From NCBI RefSeq assembly GCF_030160635.1, contig NZ_BSOS01000094.1:124001-188000 (forward strand): a DNA stretch of 64,000 nucleotides, written 5' to 3'. Within the stretch, counting starts at the first letter, position 1. Each line of letters starts with the position of its first letter. The notes beneath the pieces were generated by a model. The model searched no databases and had not been told where the DNA came from. It was given only the letters and a program-made list of their open reading frames with translations. Source of the stretch: Acidocella aquatica. GTDB taxonomy: Bacteria; Pseudomonadota; Alphaproteobacteria; Acetobacterales; Acetobacteraceae. The translations under genes were made by a program, and so were the position numbers. Below are positions 26,162-34,659 of this stretch, piece by piece.

Positions 26162-27585
26162 TGGCTGCGGGCCTTTTGGCGGGCGGCGTAATGCGCGAAA
26201 AATGTGTCGCCCTCGGGGGCGGGGAAGTCGCGGGTTTTGGTCCAGGCGCCGGCGAAGGGGAGCCAGGCGAAGCGGCCTTGTTTGCGCCCCATGAAGCCAA
26301 GGCCAAGGGCGGCGGCGCGGGTGGCGGCGCGGTAGAGCGCGGGGCGTTTGGCGAACCAGGCCCAGATGGCCAGGCCGTAGCGCTGGGCGGGCGGGGAGAG
26401 ATGGCGCTCGAACTCACGCTCGCGCCAATGGCGCATGAGGTTGGGCAGGGGGATTTTGACCGGGCAGACGCTCTCGCATTTGCCGCAGAAGGTGCTGGCA
26501 TTCGGCAGGTTCCCGGCGGCCTCGATGCCGGAGAGCATGGGGGTGAGCACCGCGCCCATGGGGCCAGGGTAGATGGAGCCGTAGGCGTGGCCGCCGATGG
26601 CGCCGTAGACCGGGCAGTGGTTCATGCAGGCGGCGCAGCGGATGCAGCGCAGCATGTCCTGAAATTCGGTGCCGGCCATGGCGGAGCGGCCGTTGTCCAG
26701 CAACACGACGTGGTATTCCTGCGGGCCGTCGGTGTCCGCGGCGCGGCGGGGGCCGGTGGAGAAGGTAGTGTAGACCGACATCTCCTGCCCGGTGGCGGAG
26801 CGGGCGAGGACGCGCAGCAGGGTCAGCGTGTCCTCGATGGTGGGGACCACCTTCTCGATGCTGGTGACCACGATATGCACGCGCGGCAGGGTTTGGGTGA
26901 GGTCGCCGTTGCCTTCGTTGGTGACGATGACGCTGGTGCCGCTCTCGGCGATGAGGAAATTGGCGCCGGTGATGCCGGCATCGGCGGCGAGGAATTTTTC
27001 ACGCAATTTGCCGCGCGCCTCGGTGAGGAGATCCCGGCGCTCCCGGAAGACACGATCCGCCGGGAGGTCAGCATGGGATTTGCGGAAACTTTCCTCCCAA
27101 TCCTCGCGGTTGAGGTGGAAGGCGGGGGCGATGATGTGGCTGGGAGTCTCGCCGCGCAGTTGCAGGATGTATTCGCCGAGGTCGGTCTCGACCGGGGTGA
27201 TGCCGTTGGCTTCAAGGAAGGGGTTGAGGGCGATTTCCTCGGTGACCATGGATTTTCCCTTGGTCACGGTTCTAACACCGGCGGCGCGGCAGATTTTTAG
27301 AACCGCGGCGCGGGCATCCTGCGCGGTTGAGCACCAGTGGACGGTGCCGCCAGCAGCCTCCACCGCCGCCGCATAGGTTTCCAGATAGAAATCCAGATGG
27401 GCGATGGTGTGGTCCTTGATGTTTTTGGCGGCCTCGCGCAGCGCCTCGAACTCGGGCAGGAGATCTATCGCGGCTTGGCGCTTTTTGGCGAAATGGGGCT
27501 TCGCGCGGGCCAGCGCGCGCTGCAGCCCGGCGTTGCCGATCGCGCTTGTGGCGTTCTCCTTAAAGGCCGCGAGGCTCTGCAACAT
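26158..27585 (-). CDS. lutB: Iron-sulfur lactate utilization protein B (LutB/LldF)
   Basis: 475-residue protein with an N-terminal LUD domain (GVRTVTKGKSMVTEEIALN, ITGANFLIAESGTSVIVTNE). It is followed by two ferredoxin-type [4Fe-4S] motifs, CIRCAACMNHCPVYG and CGKCESVCPVKIPL, and a C-terminal DUF3390-like tail. It carries electrons in lactate oxidation. The ATG at 27585 is preceded by GGAGA six bases upstream; a GTG at 27591 is the longer alternative. Confidence 0.94.
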   Translation of the reverse strand: MLQSLAAFKENATSAIGNAGLQRALARAKPHFAKKRQAAIDLLPEFEALREAAKNIKDHTIAHLDFYLETYAAAVEAAGGTVHWCSTAQDARAAVLKICRAAGVRTVTKGKSMVTEEIALNPFLEANGITPVETDLGEYILQLRGETPSHIIAPAFHLNREDWEESFRKSHADLPADRVFRERRDLLTEARGKLREKFLAADAGITGANFLIAESGTSVIVTNEGNGDLTQTLPRVHIVVTSIEKVVPTIEDTLTLLRVLARSATGQEMSVYTTFSTGPRRAADTDGPQEYHVVLLDNGRSAMAGTEFQDMLRCIRCAACMNHCPVYGAIGGHAYGSIYPGPMGAVLTPMLSGIEAAGNLPNASTFCGKCESVCPVKIPLPNLMRHWREREFERHLSPPAQRYGLAIWAWFAKRPALYRAATRAAALGLGFMGRKQGRFAWLPFAGAWTKTRDFPAPEGDTFFAHYAARQKARSQ

Positions 27586-27615
27586 CAACACTCTCCATTG
27601 GGTGCCGATATTGAG

Positions 27616-28446
27616 TCAGATTGCTTCGTGGGTCCAGATGGTGAAGCTCTCCAGCGTGTTGGGGCCGAAGGTGGTGGAGATGGCGACGTCGGTGGCGTCA
27701 CGCCCGTGGGCGATGAGCACGCGGCCCTGGCGCGGCTTGTTGTTGCGTGGGTCGAACATGTGCCAGGCGCCGCCCAGATAGGCTTCGAACCAGCCGGCGA
27801 AGTCGCCCGCGGAATAGGGTGGCGGCTCGCCGATGTCGCTCAGATAGCCGGTGCAGTAGCGCGCGGGGATATTGAGGCAGCGGCAGAAGGTGAGGGCTAG
27901 GTGGGCATAGTCGCGGCAGACGCCGGTGCCCTCGTTATAGGCTTGCAGGGCGGTGCGGGTGGCGCGGGCCTTCATGTAGTCGAATTTGATATGGTGATGC
28001 ACGAAATCGCACACCGCCTGCACGCGTGCCCAGCCGGGAGGGGTGGCGCCAAAGAGCTTCCAGGCGGTCTCGGTCAGCTCGTCCGTTTCGCAATAGCGGC
28101 TGCCGAGCAGGAACATGAGGGTTTCGTCCGGCAGGTCCTGCACCGCGTGTTGCGCGGCATGCGGGAAGATTGGGTCTGGTAGACCGGAATCGGCCACCGT
28201 TCCGGCACTGGCGATGCGCACACGCCCGGCGGGGGCGACCAGGCGGGTGCACCAGTTGCCGAAGCTGTCCCGGTATGAGGTGCGGGGCACGCTTGGGGTG
28301 ATGGTCATGACGTCGGGCACCAGAATGTCCGGGGCGCGGGTGTAATGGACGCCCAGGAGCATGACCATCGGAGTCGGCTGCGGGAATTGGTAGATGAGTT
28401 CGTAGCCGACGGCGATTTTCAAATGCTTAGCCCCTTCCAGCCGCAT
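27616..28446 (-). CDS. Transglutaminase-like superfamily protein
   Basis: 276-residue cytosolic protein with an N-terminal beta-rich domain, then a transglutaminase/cysteine-protease core. The nucleophile segment is EGTGVCRDYAHLALTFCR (Cys near residue 163) and continues NIPARYCTGYL. The Asp segment is GGAWHMFDPRNN. Between them, where the catalytic His normally sits (HAWVE pattern), the sequence reads DFAGWFEAYL, so the His appears missing. As I recall, a whole subfamily shares this change. The ATG at 28446 is chosen by homology to the family start. It lies 30 bp upstream of lutB on the same strand. Confidence 0.85.
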   Translation of the reverse strand: MRLEGAKHLKIAVGYELIYQFPQPTPMVMLLGVHYTRAPDILVPDVMTITPSVPRTSYRDSFGNWCTRLVAPAGRVRIASAGTVADSGLPDPIFPHAAQHAVQDLPDETLMFLLGSRYCETDELTETAWKLFGATPPGWARVQAVCDFVHHHIKFDYMKARATRTALQAYNEGTGVCRDYAHLALTFCRCLNIPARYCTGYLSDIGEPPPYSAGDFAGWFEAYLGGAWHMFDPRNNKPRQGRVLIAHGRDATDVAISTTFGPNTLESFTIWTHEAI

Positions 28447-28495
28447 TGGCTGCCTGATTGTCTTACAGCAAAGCGGCGGGGGCGATACGGATATT

Positions 28496-28699
28496 TTACC
28501 CTTGGGGCGGCAGTTTGAAAAATGCCTCGGCGGCGTTGCGGTGGGCCTGTTTGGCGGCAATGGCCCCTTTCACGCGGGCGATCTCGGCGTTCAGGATGCC
28601 GATATAGGCTTCCAGCTCATCGACCCCGAGCATGTCCAGCACCGGGGGGACCAGTAGTTTTTTTGACGGGCGGGGGAGGTCTTCTTCAGGATTTGTCAT
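28496..28699 (-). CDS. DUF1192 family small protein
   Basis: 67-residue protein from the ATG at 28699 (79 residues if the start at 28735 is used). The core VLDMLGVDELEAYIGILNAE followed by IARVKGAIAAKQAHRNAAE forms one or two amphipathic helices and matches DUF1192, a small alphaproteobacterial family of unknown function. Neither start has a clear Shine-Dalgarno. It is divergent from trcR. Confidence 0.75.
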   Translation of the reverse strand: MTNPEEDLPRPSKKLLVPPVLDMLGVDELEAYIGILNAEIARVKGAIAAKQAHRNAAEAFFKLPPQG

Positions 28700-28741
28700 A
28701 AAACGATCTTGACCGATGGGTAGCGCGGGTTCCATACCCCG

Positions 28742-28758
28742 CGCAAGGTTAACTTGCG
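28742..28758. promoter_or_regulatory. Perfect dyad between DUF1192 and trcR (candidate operator)
   Basis: CGCAAG at 28742-28747 and CTTGCG at 28753-28758 form a perfect 6-5-6 inverted repeat around GTTAA in the divergent intergenic region. The position, about 70 bp upstream of trcR, is suitable for an operator, but no known factor is matched. Confidence 0.3.
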
Positions 28759-28825
28759 AACAGCAAGAGAACAGTTGTGTCCGTTCCAGGCCTGCCGGCC
28801 TGCGGCGTTAAAAGGTATTTGAATC

Positions 28826-29401
28826 ATGTCCCTACCCCTGATGCCCAAAGCTACCGCAGTTTGGTTGATTGACAAGACGGCGCTGACCTTCGAGCAGATC
28901 GCCGATTTCTGTGGCATGCATCCGCTTGAGATCCAGGCGATCGCCGATGGCGAGGTGGCGCAAGGAATCAACGGCTATGATCCGGTGGCCAACAAGCAGG
29001 TTGCGGCTGAGGATATTGCGCGCTGCGAGAAAAACCCGGCGCTGCGGCTCAAATTGCTGGCGGCGGCTGACCCGCACCCCAAAAAGGGCAAAGGCGGGCG
29101 CTATACCCCCGTGGCCAAGCGTAACGACCGCCCGGATGCGATTGCATACCTGCTGCGCAACTACCCGCATCTGACCGATGCGCAGGTGATAAAGCTGCTC
29201 GGGACGACGAAAGACACCATCCACAAAATCCGCGACCGTTCGCACTGGAACAGCGGCAATATCAAGCCGCGCGACCCGGTGATTCTGGGGCTGTGCAAGC
29301 AGTCTGACCTGAATGATGCCGTGGCTGCGGCAAATGAGCGGCTGACCCGTGAGGGGCAGACCCCGCCGCCGCCGCCGATGCCTTCAACCGAAGCGGCTTA
29401 A
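28826..29401 (+). CDS. trcR: Cell-cycle transcriptional regulator TrcR (DUF1013)
   Basis: 191-residue DUF1013 protein, a family almost confined to alphaproteobacteria and named TrcR for a role in cell-cycle transcription. Seen here: MPKATAVWLIDKTALTFEQI, DFCGMHPLEIQAIADGE, NDRPDAIAYLLRNYPHL and LLGTTKDTIHKIRDRSHWNS, two helix-turn-helix-like segments. The C-terminal 20 residues are proline-rich. A strong intrinsic terminator follows 16 bases after the stop. Confidence 0.92.
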   Translation: MSLPLMPKATAVWLIDKTALTFEQIADFCGMHPLEIQAIADGEVAQGINGYDPVANKQVAAEDIARCEKNPALRLKLLAAADPHPKKGKGGRYTPVAKRNDRPDAIAYLLRNYPHLTDAQVIKLLGTTKDTIHKIRDRSHWNSGNIKPRDPVILGLCKQSDLNDAVAAANERLTREGQTPPPPPMPSTEAA

Positions 29402-29416
29402 AACCGCGCCAACGGA

Positions 29417-29449
29417 AATAAGGCGGCACGCGGGCCGCCTTATTTTTTT
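29417..29449 (+). terminator. Intrinsic terminator after trcR
   Basis: AATAAGGCGGC at 29417-29427 pairs with GCCGCCTTATT at 29434-29444 around a six-base loop, and the stem runs into a seven-T tract. The stem is AT-rich at its base on both sides, so it may also end transcription of the convergent DUF465 gene. Confidence 0.85.
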
Positions 29450-29465
29450 GTGAAATTTCTGTGGG

Positions 29466-29633
29466 TTATTGCGTCTTTAGACGCTCGATTTGTTCCTTTA
29501 GCCGCAATTTCTCGACCTTCATGCGGGCCAGCACCGAATTATCCGGGCCTGGACGGCTGTCTTCGGCGGCAATCTTGGTTTCCAGATTGGCGTGCCGCCC
29601 TTTCAAGGCGTCGAGATGCGATTTCAGGTTCAT
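29466..29633 (-). CDS. DUF465 (YdcH-like) small protein
   Basis: 55-residue protein starting MNLKSHLDALKGRHANLETK and ending VEKLRLKEQIERLKTQ, a single helical hairpin or coiled coil typical of DUF465/YdcH. Function unknown. The start at 29633 is fixed by AGGAGG on the minus strand at 29639-29644. A paralogue with the same architecture is divergent from it at 29793. Confidence 0.85.
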   Translation of the reverse strand: MNLKSHLDALKGRHANLETKIAAEDSRPGPDNSVLARMKVEKLRLKEQIERLKTQ

Positions 29634-29792
29634 AGTGCCTCCTAAATAGGTTGCGATAGCAAAACCGGAGCCGCCCATCCGGGTGGGCGCCGGGAAGGTC
29701 AGGCTAATCCCGTTGCCACGGAATTGTCATCTAAAATGTTGGCAAAATTTTCCGGTTTCCGGTTTCCGAAAATCCCTCTATTGCTCCCTCCC

Positions 29793-29996
29793 ATGTTGAC
29801 AGACAAAGACAATCTGCTTCGCCGGCTGCATGCTCTGCGTAGTGAACACCGGGATTTGGACACCGTGATCGCCCGTGTCACCGAACAGGGGCCGCTCGAC
29901 CAACTACAGGTGCAGCGGCTGAAGAAGCGCAAGCTGGGGCTGAAGGATGAGATTTCACGGCTGGAGAGCCGGTTGATCCCGGACCGCACGGCATGA
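29793..29996 (+). CDS. DUF465 (YdcH-like) small protein, second copy
   Basis: 67-residue coiled-coil protein: [20 protein letters not shown], then [19 protein letters not shown] and [19 protein letters not shown]. It belongs to the same DUF465 family as the divergent gene at 29466. The ATG at 29793 is preferred because the family begins there; a start at 29724 would add 23 residues. The stop overlaps the purE start by four bases, so it is likely co-transcribed with purEK. Confidence 0.8.
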   Translation: MLTDKDNLLRRLHALRSEHRDLDTVIARVTEQGPLDQLQVQRLKKRKLGLKDEISRLESRLIPDRTA

Positions 29997-30478
29997 GCCA
30001 AGCTTTGGTGGGGATTATTATGGGCAGCAAATCTGACTGGCCCGTGATGCAGCATGCGGCCGAGATGCTGGAGCGGCTGGGGGTGGCCTATGAAGCCAGG
30101 GTGGTATCGGCGCATCGCACGCCCAAGCGGCTGTATGATTATGCCACCAGCGCGCAGGCGCGGGGGCTGAAGGTGATTATCGCGGGGGCCGGTGGGGCGG
30201 CGCATCTGCCCGGTATGGCGGCATCGATGACCATTTTGCCCGTGCTGGGGGTGCCGGTGGCGGCCACGGCGTTGCAGGGGCAGGACGCGCTGCTGAGCAT
30301 CGTGCAGATGCCGGGAGGGATTCCTGTGGGGACGCTCGCGATCGGCAAGCCGGGAGCGATTAACGCCGGGCTGCTGGCGGCGTCGATATTGGCGCTCTCC
30401 GACCCTGAATTAAGCGCGCGGGTGGCGGCGTTGCGGGCGGAGCAGACGGCTGGCGTGCCGGAGTCCCCCCTGGAATGA
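29993..30478 (+). CDS. purE: N5-carboxyaminoimidazole ribonucleotide mutase
   Basis: Purine biosynthesis enzyme that converts N5-CAIR to CAIR. The 161 residues show [13 protein letters not shown] for phosphate binding, the catalytic [26 protein letters not shown] and [20 protein letters not shown]. Length fits class I PurE. It overlaps both neighbours by four bases. Confidence 0.97.
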   Translation: MSQALVGIIMGSKSDWPVMQHAAEMLERLGVAYEARVVSAHRTPKRLYDYATSAQARGLKVIIAGAGGAAHLPGMAASMTILPVLGVPVAATALQGQDALLSIVQMPGGIPVGTLAIGKPGAINAGLLAASILALSDPELSARVAALRAEQTAGVPESPLE

Positions 30479-31593
30479 GTCTGGCTCCAGGGGCGGTGAT
30501 CGGGATTATCGGCGGCGGGCAGCTTGGGCGGATGTCGGCCATGGCGGCGGCGCGGCTGGGGTATCTGACACATATATTCTCGCCCGAGGTGTTTGGGCCG
30601 GCGGCGCAGGTGGCGGCCTACAATACCGTCGCGGATTATACCGACCAGGCGGCGCTGCGGCGGTTTGCCGAGGCCGTGGATGTGGTGACGTTCGAATTCG
30701 AGAATATTCCGGCGGAGAGTCTGGCGCTGTTGGCGAGCCTGAAGCCGGTGCGCCCGGGGCCGGAGATTTTGGCGGTCAGCCAGGACCGGCTGCTGGAGAA
30801 GCGGTTTTTGAACGATGCCGGGATTGCGACGGCGCCCTGGGTGGCGGTGCATGATGAGGCGGCGCTGGCGGCGGCGGTGGCCGAGCTGGGGCTGCCCGCG
30901 GTGCTGAAGACGACGCGGCTGGGCTATGACGGCAAGGGGCAGGCGATGTTGCGCGCGCCCGAGGATTTGGCGGCGGCGTTTGCGGCGTTGGCGCCAAAGC
31001 CACTGGTGCTGGAGGGGTTTGTCGACTTTGCGGCGGAAATTTCCGTGATGGTGGCGCGCGGGGTTGATGGCGAGGCGGTGGCGTTTGATGCCGTGGAGAA
31101 TAAGCACAAACACCATATTCTGGACCTGACCTACGCCCCGGCGCCGCTGCCGCTGGACCTGCTGGAAGAGGCGGGAGCGATTGCGCGCACGGTGGCGGAG
31201 AGGCTGGAACTGGTCGGGTTGCTGGGCGTGGAGATGTTCGTGACCTCAACCGGGGGGCTGCTGGTGAACGAGATCGCGCCGCGGCCGCATAATTCCGGGC
31301 ATTGGACGATTGATGCCTGCGGGTGCAGCCAGTTTGAGATGCATATCCGCGCGGTGGCCGGGCTGCCGCTGCCCCCGGCGGTGCGGCATTCCGATGCGGT
31401 GATGAAGAATCTGGTGGGGCCGGAGGATATGGCGCTGTGGCCGGCGATTTTGGCGGCGCCGGGGTTGATTGCGCACCATTACGGCAAGACCGAAGCGCGG
31501 CCGGGGCGGAAAATGGGGCATTTTACCCGGTTGTTTCCCAAGGGCGGGTTGCCGGGGGCGTTTGGGATCGAGGATGCGATCAGGGTGGGGTAA
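30475..31593 (+). CDS. purK: N5-carboxyaminoimidazole ribonucleotide synthase
   Basis: ATP-grasp enzyme that carboxylates AIR to N5-CAIR, the substrate of PurE. The 372-residue protein begins with the dinucleotide-like [20 protein letters not shown]. It has [12 protein letters not shown] in the ATP-grasp domain and the magnesium/ATP segment [18 protein letters not shown]. It overlaps the purE stop by four bases and ends 16 bp before the convergent glycosyltransferase gene. Confidence 0.97.
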   Translation: MSLAPGAVIGIIGGGQLGRMSAMAAARLGYLTHIFSPEVFGPAAQVAAYNTVADYTDQAALRRFAEAVDVVTFEFENIPAESLALLASLKPVRPGPEILAVSQDRLLEKRFLNDAGIATAPWVAVHDEAALAAAVAELGLPAVLKTTRLGYDGKGQAMLRAPEDLAAAFAALAPKPLVLEGFVDFAAEISVMVARGVDGEAVAFDAVENKHKHHILDLTYAPAPLPLDLLEEAGAIARTVAERLELVGLLGVEMFVTSTGGLLVNEIAPRPHNSGHWTIDACGCSQFEMHIRAVAGLPLPPAVRHSDAVMKNLVGPEDMALWPAILAAPGLIAHHYGKTEARPGRKMGHFTRLFPKGGLPGAFGIEDAIRVG

Positions 31594-31609
31594 GTGCCCT
31601 CTGCTGGCT

Positions 31610-32626
31610 TTATGTAGACCCCCTTGTTGGCACCAGATTATCCATGAAGCGCTGCGTGCAGGCGGACCAGGAGTAGGTTTCGGCGTGCGGGCGGCAGGCG
31701 GTGCGGTCGATTGTCAAAGCGTCGAGCGCCGCTATTTGTAAGTCTTCGTTGAGCGCGCCGACCGGGAGTTTGGATTCACCCAGAATGTCCATGGGGCCGG
31801 TGACGGGGTAGGCGGCGACGGGCAGGCCGCAGGCGAGGGCCTCGAGCACGACGAGGCCAAAAGTGTCGGTTTTCGAGGGGAAGACAAAAACATCGGCGCC
31901 AGCATAGGCGGCAGCGAGTTCGGCGCCGTGACGCGCCCCGGCGAAATGCGCGTTGGGGTAATCGCGCTCCAGGGCTTTGCGTTGCGGGCCGTCTCCGACG
32001 ATGAGTTTGGTGCCGGGAAGCGTAAGGTCCAGAAAGGCGGGCAGGTTTTTTTCTATCGCGACACGGCCGACATAGGCGAAGATCGGGCGCGGAAGATTCC
32101 AGTTTTCCTTTGGTTCTGGGCGAAACATTTCCAAATCAACGCCGCGTGACCAGGAGCGGACGTCCCGGAAGCCGCGGGCGGTGAGTTCGTCGCGCAGCGA
32201 TTGTGTGGCGACCATGACGCCGGCGCTTGCGCCATGGAACCAGCGCAGCCATGCGTAGGTGAGCGATAGCGGCATATTGATGCGCGCTTGCAGGTATTCG
32301 GCAAAGCGTGTGTGAAAGGCCGTGGTAAAAGCGATTTTGCGGCGCCGCGCATAGGCCCGGGCGGCCATGCCGAGAGGACCTTCAGTGGCGATATGCAGCG
32401 CGTCCGGCGCAAAATCATCAATCAGTTTCGCCAGTTTCCGGCGAGGAAAAAGGGCGAGGCGGATTTCCGGGTAGGATGGCATCGGCACTGAGCGGAATTG
32501 ATCCGGCCCGATGATTTCGACAACCTTGCCCATCGCGCGCATTTCCTCCGCGATCATGCGCAAGGTGCGGACCACACCGTTGACCTGCGGTTCCCATGCG
32601 TCGGAGACGATGAGAATGCGGCTCAG
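31610..32626 (-). CDS. Family 4 (GT-B) glycosyltransferase, probable CTG start
   Basis: About 338-residue GT-B enzyme with the conserved N-terminus SRILIVSDAWEPQVNGVVRT, an FHTRFAEYLQAR loop, FAYVGRVAIEKNL in the hinge, and the donor-binding E-x7-E segment SKTDTFGLVVLEALACGLPV. It probably transfers a sugar to a lipid acceptor. The first ATG/GTG/TTG in frame (GTG, 32575) would cut off the conserved first strand. The only in-frame initiator at the expected place is CTG at 32626, so a CTG start coupled to the upstream stop (32649) is inferred. It is probably co-transcribed with the phosphoesterase upstream. Confidence 0.82.
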   Translation of the reverse strand: MSRILIVSDAWEPQVNGVVRTLRMIAEEMRAMGKVVEIIGPDQFRSVPMPSYPEIRLALFPRRKLAKLIDDFAPDALHIATEGPLGMAARAYARRRKIAFTTAFHTRFAEYLQARINMPLSLTYAWLRWFHGASAGVMVATQSLRDELTARGFRDVRSWSRGVDLEMFRPEPKENWNLPRPIFAYVGRVAIEKNLPAFLDLTLPGTKLIVGDGPQRKALERDYPNAHFAGARHGAELAAAYAGADVFVFPSKTDTFGLVVLEALACGLPVAAYPVTGPMDILGESKLPVGALNEDLQIAALDALTIDRTACRPHAETYSWSACTQRFMDNLVPTRGST

Positions 32627-32648
32627 CCCTGGAAACGCGAGCAGCGGT

Positions 32649-33557
32649 TCAGACCCCGGCAGAGAGGGCGCGCGTGGATTCAGGCGCGCGCTGCATGGAG
32701 GCGATTTCCGTGGCGAAGTTTTCCATCACCGCCGCTTTGGAGGCGCTGACTTTGGCGTTGCCGCTGCTGAGTAGCGAGAGCTTGTTGCGGGCCACCCAGT
32801 CGACCAGTTCGAGCTTGCCGTCGCGGTGTTCCACTAATGCCGTGCAGCTTTCCACCCAGTCGCCGTCGTTAAGGTACATGATGCCGTTGACCATGCGCAT
32901 TTCGGCATGGTGGATGTGGCCGCAGACCACACCGTCAAACCCGCGGCTGCGGGCATCATCGGCGAGCGCGCCCTCGAAACGGTCAATGGCTTTGACGGCT
33001 TCCTTAACCTGCAATTTGAGCCAGGCCGAGAGTGACCAGTATGGATAGCCAAGTTTTATGCGAATGTTATTGAAATAACGGTTGATGCCGAGGGCGACCG
33101 TGTAGGCCCAGTCACCCAATAAGGCGAGAATTCTGGCATGGCGGACCACGGAGTCGAAGGCATCGCCATGGGTGATGAGGAGGCGTTTGCCGTCGGCGGT
33201 GGTGTGCTCGGCTTCCATCTGCATTTTTACGCCGCAAACTTCCACACCAAGGGGAATGTATTTGCGCATCATCTCGTCATGGTTGCCGGGGATGTAGATG
33301 ACATTCGTGCCATTGCGCGCCGCGCGAAGAACAAGGCGCAGGACTTCGTCGTGATGGTGATCCCAGAACCAGGAGCGGCGCAGGCGCCAGCCGTCGATGA
33401 TGTCACCCACGAGAAACAGGTTTTCGCATGTTACTGACTTAAGGAAATCAGCAAGAAATTCAGCACGGCAACCGCGGGTGCCGAGATGAGTATCGGAGAT
33501 GAAAACACTGCGATACGGGGTTGTATTCACATGGCGGGCGGGCGCTGTTGCGTTCAT
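32649..33557 (-). CDS. LpxH-like calcineurin-family phosphoesterase (UDP-2,3-diacylglucosamine diphosphatase-like)
   Basis: 302-residue metallophosphoesterase with all family motifs: SVFISDTHLGTRG, FLVGDIIDGWRL, YIPGNHDEMM, LITHGDAFDS and GVVCGHIHHAE. The spacing and WFWDHHHDEVLRL match the COG2908 branch annotated as UDP-2,3-diacylglucosamine pyrophosphohydrolase. The pairing with a glycosyltransferase suggests envelope lipid metabolism, but the substrate is unproved. The ATG at 33557 is used; a longer frame to 33635 is not conserved. Confidence 0.85.
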   Translation of the reverse strand: MNATAPARHVNTTPYRSVFISDTHLGTRGCRAEFLADFLKSVTCENLFLVGDIIDGWRLRRSWFWDHHHDEVLRLVLRAARNGTNVIYIPGNHDEMMRKYIPLGVEVCGVKMQMEAEHTTADGKRLLITHGDAFDSVVRHARILALLGDWAYTVALGINRYFNNIRIKLGYPYWSLSAWLKLQVKEAVKAIDRFEGALADDARSRGFDGVVCGHIHHAEMRMVNGIMYLNDGDWVESCTALVEHRDGKLELVDWVARNKLSLLSSGNAKVSASKAAVMENFATEIASMQRAPESTRALSAGV

Positions 33558-33660
33558 GCTTGAGGCAATAGGCTGGGAGCGCGTGTCGTAAACAGTGAAG
33601 ATTCCGTGACTCTGGCAGGAGATTTTTAAAAACAAGGTATCATTGTATTGTCACTGTATG

Positions 33661-33674
33661 GTCATTCCAATGAC
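33661..33674. promoter_or_regulatory. Perfect dyad upstream of the lipid kinase (candidate operator)
   Basis: GTCATT and AATGAC form a perfect inverted repeat around CC in the 168-bp space between the divergent phosphoesterase and lipid-kinase genes, about 50 bp before the kinase start. No known regulator is assigned. Confidence 0.25.
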
Positions 33675-33725
33675 ACATGAGCGCGGCAAAAGGAGAGTTT
33701 ACTCTGATCTGCCGGGAATTTTGCG

Positions 33726-34598
33726 ATGTTGGTTATTTTCAATCCGGTAGCAGGCCGCAGGCGGGCGGCGGCCTTGTGGCATGTGCTGGATCTGTTGGTC
33801 GAGAACGGGGTTATGGTGGAAGTCGCCGAGACCCAGCATGCCGGGCATGCAACCGCGCTGGCCCGCGCGGCGGCCTGTGAGGGGCGTGCCATGGTTGTGG
33901 CGGCGGGGGGGGATGGCACCATCGCGGAGGTGGCGAACGGGCTGCTGGGCAGCCATACGGCGCTGGGGGTCATCCCACTTGGCACCGCCAACGTGCTGGC
34001 CAAGGAGTACGCTCTTTCCACCGCCCCGCGCGCGATTGCCAATGCTCTGGCCTACCGGCGTACCCGGCTGCTTTGGCCGGGTGTGGCCAGGATTGCGGGA
34101 CACGACCATGTGTTTGTGCAGATGGTCGGGCTGGGGTTTGACGGCGCGGTGGTGCAGGGGCTGCAACCCATGCTTAAGCGCGCCATCGGCCGGGGCGCGT
34201 ATGTGTGGCAGTCGCTCTGGGAGTCGGTGGCTTACGGCTTCCCCAAAGTGCGCCTGAGCGTCGATGGCAAGGATTACGAGGCGGCCAGCGTGGTGGTGAC
34301 CAAGGGGCGGCTTTATGGCGGGCCTTATCTGCTGGCGCCGAATGCCGCTTCCACGGCACCCGGCTTTCAGGTCGCTCTGTTTGAAAATCCGGGAACCTTC
34401 GCGGCACTGCTGGCAGGCGCGGCGCTGCCTTTGGGCTTGCTGCCGCGCTGCCCTGGGGTGCGGGTGATCGCGGGGAGCCATATTGATTTTTCGCCCGCGA
34501 ACGGGCCGATCATGGCACAATCCGATGGGGATGCCCTGGAGGGCACGCCGGTCTGCGTGGCGGATGCCGGTTGCCCAATTTCGTTGATTGTGGGGTAG
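33726..34598 (+). CDS. Diacylglycerol kinase-family lipid kinase (YegS/DgkB-like)
   Basis: 290-residue protein with the DAGK catalytic fold: MLVIFNPVAGRRRAAALW, HAGHATALARAAACEG, then the nucleotide-binding VVAAGGDGTIAEVANGL and GVIPLGTANVLAKEY. The C-terminal beta-domain has GGPYLLAPNA. It should phosphorylate diacylglycerol, ceramide or a related lipid at the membrane face. It is divergent from the LpxH-like/glycosyltransferase pair, so the three may serve one lipid pathway. Confidence 0.9.
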   Translation: MLVIFNPVAGRRRAAALWHVLDLLVENGVMVEVAETQHAGHATALARAAACEGRAMVVAAGGDGTIAEVANGLLGSHTALGVIPLGTANVLAKEYALSTAPRAIANALAYRRTRLLWPGVARIAGHDHVFVQMVGLGFDGAVVQGLQPMLKRAIGRGAYVWQSLWESVAYGFPKVRLSVDGKDYEAASVVVTKGRLYGGPYLLAPNAASTAPGFQVALFENPGTFAALLAGAALPLGLLPRCPGVRVIAGSHIDFSPANGPIMAQSDGDALEGTPVCVADAGCPISLIVG

Positions 34599-34659
34599 GG
34601 CTTGAGGCTGTCCCGGTGAAGGGATAAGGGGGGGACGCAAATTCACGGAGCCAAAAGAT

